From NCBI GenBank assembly GCA_949739085.1, contig CATIYU010000212.1, positions 1 through 5,774 on the forward strand: 5,774 nt of DNA. The letters run 5' to 3'. Source of the DNA: an uncultured Eubacteriales bacterium (GTDB taxonomy: Bacteria; Bacillota_A; Clostridia; Oscillospirales; Oscillospiraceae). A model generated the notes under the pieces. The model was not told the DNA's origin. It did no database searches and saw only the letters and a program-made list of their open reading frames with translations. This document shows positions 4,713 to 5,774 of the stretch, piece by piece. The translations under genes were made by a program, and so were the position numbers. Position 1 is the first letter of the stretch, and each line of letters starts with the position of its first letter.

Positions 4713-5774
4713 CGCACAGCCTCCTCTCCCGTTATGGCATAGCCCTGAAGCTTCAGGTAGCCCCGGTAGGTTGCGCTGGTTTTCAGCAGCTCCTCATGGG
4801 TACCCGCCGCCTCCAGAGAGCCGCAGTTCAGGACCACGATATAGTCCGCGTCCACCACCGAGCGCATGTCGTGGGCCACCACCACAATGGTCCGGCCCTT
4901 CATGTGCTCCCGCACGGTGCGGTAGATGGTCATATCGCTCTTATGGTCCAGGCTGGCCCCGGCCTCGTCCATCAGCAGATACGCCGGGTTGGTCATCAGC
5001 GTCCGGGCAATGGCCACCCGCTGGCGCTGTCCGCCGGAGAGCAGCGCGCCGCCCACGCCCACGTCGGATTCATACCCCTCGGGCAGCTCCCGGATCAAGT
5101 TCTCCGCGCCGGCCAGCTTTACCGCCTGGAGGAGCGCCCCGTCCTCCACCGCCTCTCTCACGCCATAGGTTATGTTATCACGGACGGAGCCAGAAAACAA
5201 TGGATTATGCTGTAAAATATAGCCGAAGCGGCGGCGGAGCTGATCGGGCTTCAGCTCGTCCACGGCGTACCCGCCCAGCCAGATCCGCCCGCTGTCCGGG
5301 GAGTAGATGCCCTGAATCAGCTTGAGCAGGGTGGATTTGCCGGAGCCGTTGTTGCCGATAATGGCGGTGACCTTCCCCGCCGGGATGGTCAGGCTCAGGT
5401 CGTGGAGCACCGGCTGCTGGGGGATATAGCCGAAGGAGACGTTCTCCAGGACGATATCCCCGTTCTCCAGATTTTCCGGCAGGCCGTACCCGGCGTCCGG
5501 GTCCTCCTCCGGACCGTCCAGCAGGACGCCCACATACTGCATGGCCCCCTGCGCACCTTTCAGGTTCTGGTAATGGGTCAGGACCTCCGCCTGATACTGG
5601 TCCACCTTGCCCTTGTAGGTGGTAAAATCGTTGATGCCCGTTTCCGGCATCTGGCCCTTGCGGATCATGTCGGAGCCGAAGAGGGCGATGGCAATGCTGC
5701 CGATGGATGTATACAGGGAGTTGGAGAATACCTGGAGCACAGACATGAAGGAGTAGTAGATGTCCGCCTTATAC
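4709..5774 (-). CDS. ABC exporter, C-terminal part (permease end and ATPase)
   Basis: The reading frame is open through the right edge, so the ATG at 5746 is internal and most of the permease lies outside the window. Counting from that Met, residues 5-26 are the last membrane helix, followed by a linker rich in acidic and Gln residues. The ATPase has A-loop Tyr107, Walker A GNNGSGKS (131-138), Q-loop Gln179, signature LSGGQ (236-240), Walker B YLLMDE (256-261) with the catalytic Glu, D-loop SLD (265-267) and switch His292. After Walker B it reads DEAG where exporters usually have DEAT or DEPT. This looks like an ABC-B type exporter of drugs, lipids or peptides. Its stop overlaps the start of the anchored protein by 4 nt, so the two are translationally coupled. 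A second exporter half may lie upstream, outside the window. Confidence 0.92.
   Translation of the reverse strand, partial: YKADIYYSFMSVLQVFSNSLYTSIGSIAIALFGSDMIRKGQMPETGINDFTTYKGKVDQYQAEVLTHYQNLKGAQGAMQYVGVLLDGPEEDPDAGYGLPENLENGDIVLENVSFGYIPQQPVLHDLSLTIPAGKVTAIIGNNGSGKSTLLKLIQGIYSPDSGRIWLGGYAVDELKPDQLRRRFGYILQHNPLFSGSVRDNITYGVREAVEDGALLQAVKLAGAENLIRELPEGYESDVGVGGALLSGGQRQRVAIARTLMTNPAYLLMDEAGASLDHKSDMTIYRTVREHMKGRTIVVVAHDMRSVVDADYIVVLNCGSLEAAGTHEELLKTSATYRGYLKLQGYAITGEEAVR

Overview
The window reads as GC-rich chromosomal DNA of an anaerobic Firmicute. My best guess is a gut Clostridia of the Oscillospiraceae type (Flavonifractor or Lawsonibacter relatives). This is an inference from the protein style, the strong AGGAGG ribosome binding sites, the sigma-A type promoters with extended -10 boxes and the high GC; nothing here fixes the species. 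All six genes lie on the minus strand, so transcription runs from the right edge to the left.

First unit, right edge to about 3037. It holds the C-terminal part of an ABC exporter (permease tail plus ATPase; the gene begins outside the window), a membrane-anchored protein built from two tandem copies of a ~115-residue unit, and a LytTR-type DNA-binding regulator. The exporter stop and the anchored-protein start share ATGA; the regulator follows after 17 nt; a strong hairpin with a U-rich tail closes the unit. The regulator's receiver domain has lost the phospho-acceptor Asp (Asn55) and the conserved Lys (Thr107), and no histidine kinase lies next to it.

Second unit, 2948 to 286. A good promoter (TTGAAA-17-TAGAAT) drives an XRE-family repressor-like protein and, overlapping it by 14 nt, a complete single-chain ABC exporter of 572 aa. 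Two copies of a 17-bp direct repeat (14/17 identical) sit exactly 42 bp apart, about four helical turns. One lies between the -35 and -10 boxes. This is the best operator candidate in the window, either for the XRE protein or for the neighbouring LytTR protein.

Third unit, 278 to the left edge. A promoter (TTGACA-18-TACAAT) starts 7 nt after the exporter stop and leads through a GC-rich leader of about 135 nt, with two clear hairpins, into the first 35 codons of a probable M16C (insulinase/PreP-like) zinc metallopeptidase.

Taken together, two ABC exporters, each co-transcribed with its own regulator, are followed by a peptidase. An export or self-protection role against peptides or drugs is plausible. 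The substrate cannot be read from the sequence.
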